From the NCBI GenBank assembly GCA_030848545.1, contig JAVDCA010000013.1, positions 123,064-187,063 on the forward strand: DNA of 64,000 nt, in the 5' to 3' direction. Each line of letters begins with the position of its first letter. Position 1 is the first letter of the stretch. Positions 40,701 through 48,277 of this stretch are shown piece by piece. The notes under the pieces are model-generated. The model was not told where the DNA came from, did no database searches, and saw only the letters and a program-made list of their open reading frames with translations. The stretch comes from Astrobacterium formosum. GTDB taxonomy: Bacteria; Pseudomonadota; Alphaproteobacteria; Rhizobiales; Xanthobacteraceae. Position numbers and translations under genes: made by a program.

Positions 40701-40745
40701 GACGGAGATCGTCGCGGCAGAATCCGGATGGGTGGGCGTCTTCAA
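37743..40745 (-). CDS. Large TPR membrane protein with duplicated extracytoplasmic module
   Basis: About 1000 residues. A cytosolic N-terminal domain (about 12-115, ending PIAIELPRGSYVPSFARR) resembles the winged-helix-like part seen in Bradyrhizobium proteins annotated as adenylate cyclase-like, but no cyclase domain is present. One helix follows (about 146-167). Beyond it are two copies of a module: an alpha/beta segment with DYRLVTAME / DYRLTVTVT and GSIAWTRVVERL / GTTLWSKSFERV, then TPR-like repeats with FASGFSSLARLYFREYLFGL / FASGFTTLARVYLREHQFGI. No ATG fits. TTG 40745 with GAGGGACAAGG upstream is preferred; GTG 40784 is the alternative. Function unknown; sensing or scaffolding is inferred. 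Confidence 0.8.
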   Translation of the reverse strand: MKTPTHPDSAATISVDEVQHALAAIVASPAFSASPQLAAFLRFVVEASLDGQSDRIKGYTIAVEALGRDASFDPQSDPIVRVEAGRLRRALDRYYAEAGQNDPIAIELPRGSYVPSFARRPAPAPPPPGGRWTIMSIGRAVAFPGATTWIALTLGIIGYAFIDLVVLDQLRLGTQDQPATALSPQAAQAGDKRPFVGPSIYIAPVMVSGNPILLTPASSMLEARLRDVFARFDDVTVISELPQTKAQRRPPADYRLVTAMEPAPSGTVNLRFHLIDAADGSIAWTRVVERLDSSGDPRSAQVALAHEIAGELLQPFGVIHARERAKGAARHDRDSRYVCLLQAFQYFRAADRSQHASVRACLEAAVARDPSFASGFSSLARLYFREYLFGLPEHDETRSLDRALNAARNAIDVNPSNVRAYHVLMDIHMARGEIAEAMAAGDRALALNPYDSAGAIQYASHLVLLGDIDRGIGMLRERVRYLGAMPMRYTFVHAMAAYLKSDFTTALAYANQLASDEFPFGLVIQAAASLKVGDREGARAAATRLAELRPNWRKDPRRELRKYLPLPWVVDRIETDLREASLGETVASAPAATLAVTKSPSILIEPIENRGSRPLSVAETEALRAQIVETFSKFEDVDIVARPFLSRSDNPVGEKPDYRLTVTVTNEDDGLAIAARFIDGEDGTTLWSKSFERVRAAEDGAFSFVGEMAGKLLHPIGTVATRERLRTTDRPGIARYRCLLEAGDYLRSFMTTRHAKARACLEEAVAADPGFASGFTTLARVYLREHQFGIQGRADDTPPLERAQAAAERAITLNPDSARAHFVMFDICAAKGDLAGVRHHGEVAVGLNPHDQSVVFHYGLQLIMMGDVDVGLTHVRRIAETTSVPPARLDFALFLASYLKGEMAEAKRHAKRIANDSFVPGHLARALTARLSGDPQTARRMIDRLAAIDEGWVSDPRAQLAKFVTSPELVDKLARDLLAAGLGTPHRASKNTSVNDVAVR

Positions 40746-40781
40746 CCTTGTCCCTCGACGTCGGCTCGCTGGCCGGGCAGC

Positions 40782-40851
40782 CACTTTGTATCATAGTATC
40801 GTATACAGCCGTGCCGTGGGAGCTCAACGCGGCAATTATGCAAAGCATAAT
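40782..40851 (-). promoter_or_regulatory. AT-rich palindrome cluster upstream of the TPR gene
   Basis: ATTATGC-AAA-GCATAAT (40835-40851) is a perfect 7-3-7 inverted repeat. GTATC occurs at 40788-40792 and 40796-40800, followed by GTATAC at 40801-40806. The stretch is much more AT-rich than its surroundings and lies directly upstream of the TTG start at 40745 (it contains the alternative GTG), so it likely combines promoter and operator. Confidence 0.5.
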
Positions 40852-40968
40852 GGCTATGCCCGCCGGCAGATAACCCCCGGCAGGATTTACATTTTTTACA
40901 AATTTGGCAGTTCTTCTGCCTACGCAGTTTTCCGTCCGGCCGATGTGGTATCGGGGTTGTTCCGGCCG

Positions 40969-42468
40969 TCACCGGGCCTGGGGCGCGACGATCGCCCATC
41001 CGACCGTGATGGCGCCGTGTCCCCAGCGCATGGGCAGCGTGAATGGCGGTTGTACCCGTGCATCAGCCGCGACGGCGGCATAGCTCGGCGGCAGGGTGTT
41101 GCGGTCACCGTCAGTCCAAACCACCACGGCGCCTCGGTGGGCGAGATCGCCGAGGTCGATCCACGGTGCACGCGCCGGCTTGCCGTCGATCAGCGTACGG
41201 GGCCGCTCGGGCGTGTAGGCGCTGACATTGCCCCCGAGCCACATGCCGGCGATCACATAGGCGAGCGGCCGCCCGGTCTCGCGCCGAAAGCCCTCGGATA
41301 CGTGCTGCGCCATGGCGGTGCCGGGGAACAGCGATGCCCGATAGCGGTGGTCGAAATGGGGAAGAACCGCATACTGCACCACGAACGCGATGGCGTAGAG
41401 GCCGGACACCACCGCCCAGGTCAGCGCCATGCGCCCCAGGCGGGCCGTGGTGAGAACGGATTTCGCCGTCATCACCAGCCAAAGGCCGAGGAAGAGCCAC
41501 AGCGGGTAGCCCCACATGGAAATCAGCCCGCGCCCGGTGATCGCCGAGCCGGCGATGAGCAGCGCCGCCGGGCCGAACGCCAGGAGCGTGACGATGCGGC
41601 GATCGAACGGTTCGGCGGCGGGCTGGCGCTCCGCCGGCCGCGGAAAGAACAACGGCAGGGCGATCAGAAGCGACGGCACCAGCCAGCCCAGTTGTCCGCC
41701 CGCGAAGGCGAGCGGCCGGATGGCATGATCGAGGAGCCCGCGCACCGGCGCCGAACGCGCCTCCGCATAGGCGAACGGCAGGAAGTCGTTGGCGACGAGC
41801 CAGGCGAGATGCGGCAGGAAGACGAGGAGCGCGACCGCGGCGGCCACATAGGGACCGGCGGTGCGCAGGGCAGGGCGGGCACGGGGATCGAGCAGGATGA
41901 AGAGGCCGAGCGGTGCCGCCAGGATGACGACGAAATACTTGGCCCAGGCGGCGGCCCCCAGCGCGAACCCGAGCAGGATCCAGTCGCGCAGGCGGCCCTG
42001 CCGCAGGGCGCCGTGGAATGCGTATCCGGCCAGCGCCCAGAACGGCAGCTGTACCACGTCGTGGTTGAACTTGGCGGCGGTGAAGCCGAAATAGTGCAGG
42101 CCGTCGACGATGGCGACCGCAGCCAGGGCGCCGGGCGTGCCGACCACGCGCCGGGCGGTCGCGAAAACCAGCGCCAGGGCGACGAGAACCGATATCTGGG
42201 CCAGCAGGTAGTAGCCGGCATCGACGCCGACGAGGTGGCGCACGATCTCGACCGACCACCACGGCAGCGGCGGCAGCTTGTCGTAGCCGAGCTGCCATTC
42301 CCGGCCATAGGTCAGGGCTTCGATGAGGTCGAGCGGCAGGTTGGGGTAGAGCAGGGTGGGCAGCAGGGTCCACACCGCCCCGTGCAGCACTGCCAGGAAG
42401 GCGAAGGTTGCGACCGGCCGACGCTCGATGAAGGCAATCAGGTGGGATGCGGTACCGGGTCTGGTCAT
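40969..42468 (-). CDS. Polytopic glycosyltransferase (GT39/GT83, PMT/ArnT-like)
   Basis: 499 residues with about 11 membrane helices. The first loop carries the acidic/aromatic pattern seen in ArnT-type enzymes (NLPLDLIEALTYGREWQLGY, with Asp-Glu near the membrane), followed by KLPPLPWWSVEIVRHLVG, FTAAKFNHDVVQLPFWALAG and WAKYFVVILAAPLGLFILL. These enzymes transfer a sugar from polyprenyl phosphate to lipid A, a protein or another envelope acceptor. The soluble C-terminal tail (RTLIDGKPARAPWIDLGDLA) is periplasmic by topology. Together with the GT2, GtrA and deacetylase genes 8 kb away it suggests an envelope glycan pathway. Confidence 0.88.
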   Translation of the reverse strand: MTRPGTASHLIAFIERRPVATFAFLAVLHGAVWTLLPTLLYPNLPLDLIEALTYGREWQLGYDKLPPLPWWSVEIVRHLVGVDAGYYLLAQISVLVALALVFATARRVVGTPGALAAVAIVDGLHYFGFTAAKFNHDVVQLPFWALAGYAFHGALRQGRLRDWILLGFALGAAAWAKYFVVILAAPLGLFILLDPRARPALRTAGPYVAAAVALLVFLPHLAWLVANDFLPFAYAEARSAPVRGLLDHAIRPLAFAGGQLGWLVPSLLIALPLFFPRPAERQPAAEPFDRRIVTLLAFGPAALLIAGSAITGRGLISMWGYPLWLFLGLWLVMTAKSVLTTARLGRMALTWAVVSGLYAIAFVVQYAVLPHFDHRYRASLFPGTAMAQHVSEGFRRETGRPLAYVIAGMWLGGNVSAYTPERPRTLIDGKPARAPWIDLGDLAHRGAVVVWTDGDRNTLPPSYAAVAADARVQPPFTLPMRWGHGAITVGWAIVAPQAR

Positions 42469-42606
42469 GGGGGCGGGATGGTTCGCGAGCCGATTGTCGC
42501 GCCTTAAGGGAGGGTCGCGGGGCGATGATATAAGAGACCGAAGGAAGAAGCGACACGGCAACGTATCAGGCCCGCCCGGCGCGGGCCGGCCGACGGGGAG
42601 AAGCGC

Positions 42607-43626
42607 GTGCAACGTGGCAGGTTCTGGCTGTGGCTGGTGGCGGTTGTCCTGGTTCTGGCGTTCGGCGGCTGGTGGCGCTTCATGCGTGCCACCGAGGTCC
42701 AGGTGTCGGTGGCATCGCGCGGTACCGCCGCCGAGATCGTCTATGCGACCGGCGCCGTCGAGCCGGTCCGCTGGGCCAAGGTGGCGAGCGTGATCCGCGA
42801 CCGCATCATCGAGATCTGTCATTGCGAGGGGCAGGAGGTCGCCAAGGGTGACGTGCTCGCCCGTCTCGACGACCGCGAGATCCGCGCCCAGCTGCAGGAG
42901 CTCAAAGCCCGCGAGGAGTTCGCCAAGCGTGAACTTTCGCGGGTCACCGAGCTCATCGCCCGCAACGTCGCCACCACCCAGGCGCACGAACGCGCCTCCA
43001 CTGACCTGCGCAGCATCCAGGGGCTGATCTCGGTGCAGATGGAGAGGCTCGACGATTACGTCATCAACTCGCCCATGGCGGGCGTCGTTCTGCGTCGCGA
43101 CGGCGAGATCGGCGAGATCGCCGAACAGGGCCAGATCCTGTTCCGCGTCGGCGTCCCCAAACCCCTGCAGGCGGTCGCCGAGGTCAACGAGGAGGACATC
43201 CCGCGGGTCGCGGTCGGGCAGACCGTCCTGTTCCGCACCGACGCTTTCATGGATCGCCGCCTCACCGGTACCGTCCGCGAGATGACCCCCATGGGCGACC
43301 CTGTCACCAAGACTTATCGCATCAAGGTGGCGCTGCCGGACGATACGCCCCTCTTGCCCGGCATGAGCGTCGAAGCCAACGTGGTCACCCGCGAGAAGGC
43401 CGACGCCCTGTTGGTGCCGAAGGACGCCGTCGACGGCGCGACGGTGTTCGTCGTCGACGGCGGGTATGCGCGCAAGCGGCGCATCACGCTCGGCATTCGC
43501 GGCATACGTGCCGTCGAGGTGCTTTCGGGCGTCGAGGAGGGCGAACGGGTCGTATCGCCCCTGACCGCGAACCTCGCCGACGGCGAACGCGTGCGCGTCA
43601 CCGACAAACCGGCGGGTGAGCCGTGA
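42607..43626 (+). CDS. Membrane fusion protein of an ABC exporter (HlyD/RND adaptor family)
   Basis: 339 residues, GTG start after GGGGAGAAG. One N-terminal helix (WLWLVAVVLVLAFGGWW), a split lipoyl domain (AKVASVIRDRIIEICHCEGQ with DVLARLDDREI; and DDYVINSPMAGVVLRRDGEI), a short coiled-coil hairpin (about 95-140), and a beta-barrel plus C-terminal proximal domain (VPKDAVDGATVFVVDGGYAR). The protein bridges an inner-membrane pump to the outer membrane or periplasm. It overlaps the permease gene by 4 bp (GTGA). Confidence 0.92.
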   Translation: MQRGRFWLWLVAVVLVLAFGGWWRFMRATEVQVSVASRGTAAEIVYATGAVEPVRWAKVASVIRDRIIEICHCEGQEVAKGDVLARLDDREIRAQLQELKAREEFAKRELSRVTELIARNVATTQAHERASTDLRSIQGLISVQMERLDDYVINSPMAGVVLRRDGEIGEIAEQGQILFRVGVPKPLQAVAEVNEEDIPRVAVGQTVLFRTDAFMDRRLTGTVREMTPMGDPVTKTYRIKVALPDDTPLLPGMSVEANVVTREKADALLVPKDAVDGATVFVVDGGYARKRRITLGIRGIRAVEVLSGVEEGERVVSPLTANLADGERVRVTDKPAGEP

Positions 43627-44858
43627 GGCTCGTTTTCGACATCGCGCTCACCCATGTGCGCGCCCGCCTGCGCCACACCGGCGTCGCGGTCGCCGGCGTC
43701 GCCACCGGCGTCGGCTTCTCGGTCATGATGGCGGCGCTCATGCAGGGGTCGCAGGACGACTTCATCCGCCAGCTCGTCAACGCGCTGCCGCACATCTCGG
43801 TGACCGACGAGCGGCGCAGCCCGCCGCGCCAGCCCGCCGAGGAGATTTTCGCGGCCGCCCAGATCCATGGCCTGACGCCGGAGGCGCGCCGGCGCGGCAT
43901 CAAGAATCCGCTCGCCATCATGGCGGCGGTGGAAGCCTGGGTGCCGGGAGGCGTCGCGCCTTCCGTCAAGGTGCAGGCGATTCTGCGCTACGCCTCGCGT
44001 GACGTCGGCACTTCCATCATCGGCATCGATCCGCGGCGCGAGCCGAATGTCTCCGAGCTCGTGCACCAGATGCGGGTCGGCACCCTCTCGGCGCTCTATC
44101 GCGCCACCAACGCCATCATTCTCGGTGACCGGCTCGCCGAGAAGATCGGCGCACGGGTCGGCGCCAACATCACGGTGCAGACCTCGGAAGGCGCCAATGT
44201 CAACGCCCAGGTGGTCGGCCTCTTCCATGCAGGCGTGCGTTCCATCGACGAGGGCACGGCCTATGTGCTGGTGCGCACCGGCCAGATTCTTGCCCGCCAG
44301 ACCGGGCTCGTGAACGAGCTCAGGATGCGGGTCGACGATCCCCTCGCGGCGCGGCAGGTCGCCGAGCGGGTCGAGCGCGAGACTGGCTACAAATCGGTGT
44401 CGTGGCAGGAGGCACACGAGGATCTCCTGTCCACCTTCGTGATCCGCAACGTCATCATGTACACGATCGTCGGAGCGATCCTCCTGGTCGCGAGCTTCGG
44501 CACCTACAACATCATTTCCACCATCACCCACGAGAAGGCGCGCGATATCGCCATCATGAAATCGCTCGGGCTTCCCGAGCGCACGGTGCGCTCGATCTTC
44601 GTCATCGAAGCGGCGCTGATCGGCCTGGCCGGCGGCCTGGCGGGCTTTGCGCTCGGCTATCTATTGTGCGTGGCGCTCGGATCGGTCGAGTTCAAGAGCC
44701 CGTTCATGGATGCGAACCGCATCCCGCTGGCTTATTCGGCCTGGCACTATCTGATCGCCATGGCGGTGGCGCTCACCTCGTCGGTGGCGGCCGGTTTCAT
44801 GCCGGCCCGCAAAGCCGCGAGGGTGCATCCCGTCGACATCATCCGCGGTGCCTCATGA
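43623..44858 (+). CDS. ABC exporter permease (FtsX/MacB type)
   Basis: 411 residues, GTG start. One N-terminal helix (about 15-35), a large MacB-like periplasmic domain (about 45-270, including GVAPSVKVQAILRYASRDVG), then three C-terminal helices (about 277-300, 330-355 and 375-395) forming the FtsX domain; KARDIAIMKSLGLPERTVRS is the conserved cytoplasmic loop and ARKAARVHPVDIIRG the usual end. With the adaptor upstream and ATPase downstream it forms a tripartite mechanotransmission exporter for a lipid, peptide or siderophore-like substrate; the substrate is unknown. Confidence 0.92.
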   Translation: MRLVFDIALTHVRARLRHTGVAVAGVATGVGFSVMMAALMQGSQDDFIRQLVNALPHISVTDERRSPPRQPAEEIFAAAQIHGLTPEARRRGIKNPLAIMAAVEAWVPGGVAPSVKVQAILRYASRDVGTSIIGIDPRREPNVSELVHQMRVGTLSALYRATNAIILGDRLAEKIGARVGANITVQTSEGANVNAQVVGLFHAGVRSIDEGTAYVLVRTGQILARQTGLVNELRMRVDDPLAARQVAERVERETGYKSVSWQEAHEDLLSTFVIRNVIMYTIVGAILLVASFGTYNIISTITHEKARDIAIMKSLGLPERTVRSIFVIEAALIGLAGGLAGFALGYLLCVALGSVEFKSPFMDANRIPLAYSAWHYLIAMAVALTSSVAAGFMPARKAARVHPVDIIRGAS

Positions 44859-45571
44859 CGGCGACGGATCCACGACCGCTGATCGAGGCGAAGGCGGTGA
44901 CCCGCGTCCTGCCGGGAGTGGTGCCGACCGTGCTGGTGCGCGAGGTCTCCCTCACCGTCACCGGCCCGTCCTTCGTGGCCATCACCGGCCCGTCCGGGTC
45001 GGGCAAGTCGTCGCTCCTGTATCTCCTCGGCCTGCTCGACCTGCCGACCACCGGCGAGGTGGTCGTCGGCGGGCGCGCCACCTCGGCCATGGACGAGCCC
45101 GAACGCGCCATGATTCGCCTGTCCACCCTCGGCTTCGTGTTCCAGTTCCATTTCCTGCTGCCGGAGTTTTCCGCCCTGCACAACGTCATGCTGCCCATGC
45201 GGGCCTTGGCGGCGCTGTCCGATGGCGAGATGCGGGTCCGCGCCGAAGGGCTGCTCGATTCGCTCGGTCTTTCCGGGCACGGCCACAAGCGACCCGACCA
45301 GCTTTCCGGCGGCCAGCGCCAGCGGGTCGCCGTCGCCCGCGCACTCGCCAACGACCCGCCACTGATCCTCGCCGACGAGCCGACCGGTTCGCTCGACTCC
45401 AAGGCGAGTGAGCAGGTATTCACGATTCTGCGCGATCTGGTCGACCGGCGCGGCAAGACGGTGATCGCGGTCACCCATGATCTCGACCTCGCCGCCCGCA
45501 TGGACCGGCGCATCCAACTGGTCGACGGCGCGGTCGCCGCCGATACGGGAGCCCGCACGGCTGTCGCGTGA
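44855..45571 (+). CDS. ABC exporter ATP-binding protein (MacB/LolD-like)
   Basis: 238 residues. Walker A GPSGSGKSSLL, Q loop in LGFVFQFHFLLPEF, signature LSGGQRQRVAVARAL, Walker B LILADEPTGSLDSK and the switch His in VIAVTHDLDLA. The LLPEFSALHNVMLPM segment is typical of LolD/MacB/FtsE-type ATPases. It overlaps the permease by 4 bp (ATGA), so the three exporter genes are translationally coupled. It powers the permease at the inner membrane. Confidence 0.95.
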   Translation: MTATDPRPLIEAKAVTRVLPGVVPTVLVREVSLTVTGPSFVAITGPSGSGKSSLLYLLGLLDLPTTGEVVVGGRATSAMDEPERAMIRLSTLGFVFQFHFLLPEFSALHNVMLPMRALAALSDGEMRVRAEGLLDSLGLSGHGHKRPDQLSGGQRQRVAVARALANDPPLILADEPTGSLDSKASEQVFTILRDLVDRRGKTVIAVTHDLDLAARMDRRIQLVDGAVAADTGARTAVA

Positions 45572-45731
45572 CCGCCGCATGACGGCATCGACCGTGATGC
45601 CGCGCGAAAAAGGAATTTGCGAGAGGTGCTTGCGCGGGGCGGCGAGGTCGTCGACATTGATCCCCCGTCCGTCCGAATCAGCCGCCGAGGGGCGAGAGCG
45701 CGGGACCGGTCGAGCGCTACCGGAGTGATGT

Positions 45732-47138
45732 ATGTTTCGCCTGGGTGCGATCTTCGTCGCCATTTGCATGATGCTGATTGCCGCGTCCGCGGGCGCGGTG
45801 CTCTACCTGTGGTTTGCCCTGTCCGGTATCGAGGCCGCAGTCGGCGCGCTAGCTGTCTTCACAGCCCTCGCCGTCATCAACATGGTGTCGAGCCGCCTGC
45901 GCGACCGTGGCGATTTCGGCGGCCACATCGCCGACCTGTCGCGCGGCACCGCCGACCTCGCCCGCCAGGTGGCGGAGCTGGGCAGGCGCGTTTCGGCGAT
46001 GGAGACGCTGGCCAACGCCGTGGCCGACAAGGCGGTCGCGGCGACGCGTCCATTGACCGCTGAAATCAGCGAACTCGGGACATTGCTGACGCAGCTCGCC
46101 GAAACCGTCGCGGCTCACGATGCCCAATTGGCCTCCGGTCGTGTGGCGGATCCGGCTGCCGAGGCCGTGTCCGGGGCCGACATGCCTGTGCCCCGCGATG
46201 ACAGCCCGATCGCCGCCGCCATCGCCGGATCGCGATTCCAGGGGCAGAGCCGGGAGGCGGTGACGGCGTTGTTGCGCGAGGCCATCGAGGCCAACCGCAT
46301 CGATCTCCATCTGCAGCCCGTCGTCACGCTGCCACAGCGCAAGGTGCGCTATTACGAGGCGATGGCGCGGCTGCGCACCGCCGACGGCGAACTGCTCCTG
46401 CCGTCCGACTTCCTCGCTTTCGCGGAGGCCGGCGGACTGATGCCGGCCCTCGACAACGCCATCCTGTTCCGCTGCGTGCAGGTGTTGCGCCGGCTGCTCA
46501 CCAAGAACCGCGAAATCGGCCTGTTCTGCAACATATCGGCGGCCACGCTGGGCGATCCGGCCACGTTCCCGCAGGTGATCGAATTCCTCGACGCCAACCG
46601 CACGCTGGCATCGGCACTCGTCCTCGAAATGCGGCAGGCGGCCTATCGTTCGCTTGGCCCGATCGAAACCGAGGCCATGGGGGCGCTGTGGGACCGCGGC
46701 TACCGCTTTTCCATGGATCACGTCGGCGACCTGCGCATCGAGGCGCGCAGCCTCGCCGAACGCGGCTTCCGTTTCATCAAGGTGCCGGCCAAGCTCCTGC
46801 TCGATAAAAACGAGGGGCTCGGCGATATCCACGCCGCCGACTTCGCCGGCCTGTTGTCGCGCTTCGGCATCGAACTCGTCGCCGAGAAGATCGAGAGCGA
46901 GAGCGTGGTGGTCGACCTGCTCGACTACGACGTCAAGTTCGGCCAGGGCTTCCTGTTCTCGCCACCCCGGCCGGTGCGGCCGGAGGTCATGCAGGGGATC
47001 GCCGAGCGCCGCGATCTCTCCGCCCGCGAGATCGGGGGCGGAGAGCCGGGGCGTCCTGGTGCCGAGCCCCGTGCGGCCCCCGCCGGGCGGGTGTCGGCGC
47101 TTGCCCAGCTTGCCCGCGGCGTTGTGGTCCGCGGCTAG
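45732..47138 (+). CDS. Membrane-anchored degenerate EAL-domain protein
   Basis: 468 residues. Two N-terminal helices (about 5-30 and 35-52), a coiled coil (about 65-130), a linker, and an EAL domain from about 175 to 420. Several catalytic positions deviate: the signature is YEAMARL, the Asp-Asp loop DDFGAG is replaced by MDHVGDL, and KTVAEGIE reads LVAEKIE, while CNISAATL, LEMRQ and FIKVPAK are closer to the norm. It probably lacks phosphodiesterase activity and may bind c-di-GMP or a partner. A TipF-like role in flagellar placement is a possible parallel, since TipF has the same two helices-coiled coil-degenerate EAL layout; cheY-cheZ lie 1 kb away. Confidence 0.85.
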   Translation: MFRLGAIFVAICMMLIAASAGAVLYLWFALSGIEAAVGALAVFTALAVINMVSSRLRDRGDFGGHIADLSRGTADLARQVAELGRRVSAMETLANAVADKAVAATRPLTAEISELGTLLTQLAETVAAHDAQLASGRVADPAAEAVSGADMPVPRDDSPIAAAIAGSRFQGQSREAVTALLREAIEANRIDLHLQPVVTLPQRKVRYYEAMARLRTADGELLLPSDFLAFAEAGGLMPALDNAILFRCVQVLRRLLTKNREIGLFCNISAATLGDPATFPQVIEFLDANRTLASALVLEMRQAAYRSLGPIETEAMGALWDRGYRFSMDHVGDLRIEARSLAERGFRFIKVPAKLLLDKNEGLGDIHAADFAGLLSRFGIELVAEKIESESVVVDLLDYDVKFGQGFLFSPPRPVRPEVMQGIAERRDLSAREIGGGEPGRPGAEPRAAPAGRVSALAQLARGVVVRG

Positions 47139-47307
47139 GCGGCCGGAATTTCGCGCCCGCGGTCCGTTGTCAGGCGGCAGGGTATCCCGAAACGCACACC
47201 GCGCCAGTCGCCCGCGACGGTGGAGGGCGGCCCTCGTGCAAGGCGGGTGACGGACGGCTCGCGATCGTCTACAGCATGCCGCCTTCCACACCAGTTTCCG
47301 GTTGCCG

Positions 47308-48165
47308 ATGTCCAGTTCGCCCGCGTTGCTCGATCAGTTCCGTACCCTCGCCCCTAACTACGACGTCGTTCTGTGCGACGTCTGGGGCGTGGTTCACAAC
47401 AGTTACGTGCCGTTCGCCGACGCCTGCGAGTCCCTGGTGCGCTTCCGCGCCGGCGGCGGCTGCGTCGTCCTGGTCACCAATGCGCCGCGGACCGGCGACA
47501 TCGTGGCCGAGCAACTCGACGAGCTCGGCGTCGAACGCGCGGCTTACGACGCCATCGCGACGTCGGGCGACGTTACCCGCGTGCTTCTGCTGGCGAGGTC
47601 GCGCCAGACCGCCTTCCATCTCGGTCCCGAACGCGACCTGTCCCTGTTCCGCGAGCTCGAGCTTCCGCTCGGCACCGCCGATACAGCCGACTATGTGGTG
47701 TGCTCGGGCCTCTTCGACGACACCGTCGAGACGCCGGAGGACTACCGCCCGCTGCTCGGTCGGTTCTTGTCGCGCTCGCTGCCGATGATCTGCGCCAACC
47801 CCGATCTCGTCGTCGCGCGCGGAACCGAGATCGTCTATTGCGCCGGCTCGATCGCGGCTTTCTACGAGGAACTCGGCGGCCAAGTGATCTATGCCGGCAA
47901 GCCGCACCGGCCCATTTACGAGCGCGCTTTCGCACTCGCCTCGAACGCGCGCGGCGGCCGGACGGACGGGCGCATCCTCGCGATCGGGGATTCGATTCGC
48001 ACCGACCTCGCCGGCGCCGCCGCCTTCGGCTGCGACTGTCTCCTCGTCAACACCGGTATTCATGCCGGTCCGTCCGGTCCGGGCACCGGCGAGGGACCGA
48101 CGGCGGCCCAGTTCGAGAAGGCGGGCGTGTGGCCGCGCGCGATGATGCAGCGGCTGGCCTGGTGA
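47308..48165 (+). CDS. HAD-superfamily subfamily IIA hydrolase (TIGR01459 type)
   Basis: 285 residues of the NagD-like HAD branch. Motif I is VVLCDVWGVVHN, with Trp at the place of the second Asp as is normal for this subfamily; motif II is LVTNAPR, the Lys is in YAGKPHRPIYE, and motif IV is AIGDSIRTDLAGA. It likely dephosphorylates a small phosphorylated metabolite in the cytosol; the substrate is not known. ATG 47308 is preferred; TTG 47302 is in frame. A strong hairpin ends the gene on its 3' side. Confidence 0.92.
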   Translation: MSSSPALLDQFRTLAPNYDVVLCDVWGVVHNSYVPFADACESLVRFRAGGGCVVLVTNAPRTGDIVAEQLDELGVERAAYDAIATSGDVTRVLLLARSRQTAFHLGPERDLSLFRELELPLGTADTADYVVCSGLFDDTVETPEDYRPLLGRFLSRSLPMICANPDLVVARGTEIVYCAGSIAAFYEELGGQVIYAGKPHRPIYERAFALASNARGGRTDGRILAIGDSIRTDLAGAAAFGCDCLLVNTGIHAGPSGPGTGEGPTAAQFEKAGVWPRAMMQRLAW

Positions 48166-48230
48166 TCCGGCTCTCCCGGCTTCGCGACGAACCAGCCAGG
48201 GTCGAACGAAGTCGTCTCGCGTAAACGAAA

Positions 48231-48252
48231 GCGCGCCCCGCCGGGGGCGCGC
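48231..48252. terminator. Bidirectional hairpin between the HAD gene and cheZ
   Basis: GCGCGCCCC (48231-48239) and GGGGCGCGC (48244-48252) form a 9-bp stem with a GCCG loop between two convergent genes. AAACGAAA flanks it on the plus strand, giving a short U-rich tail on the minus strand (TTTCGTTT). It probably ends both transcripts. Confidence 0.6.
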
Positions 48253-48277
48253 CATCGAACGGAGCCGGGAGGGGAGG

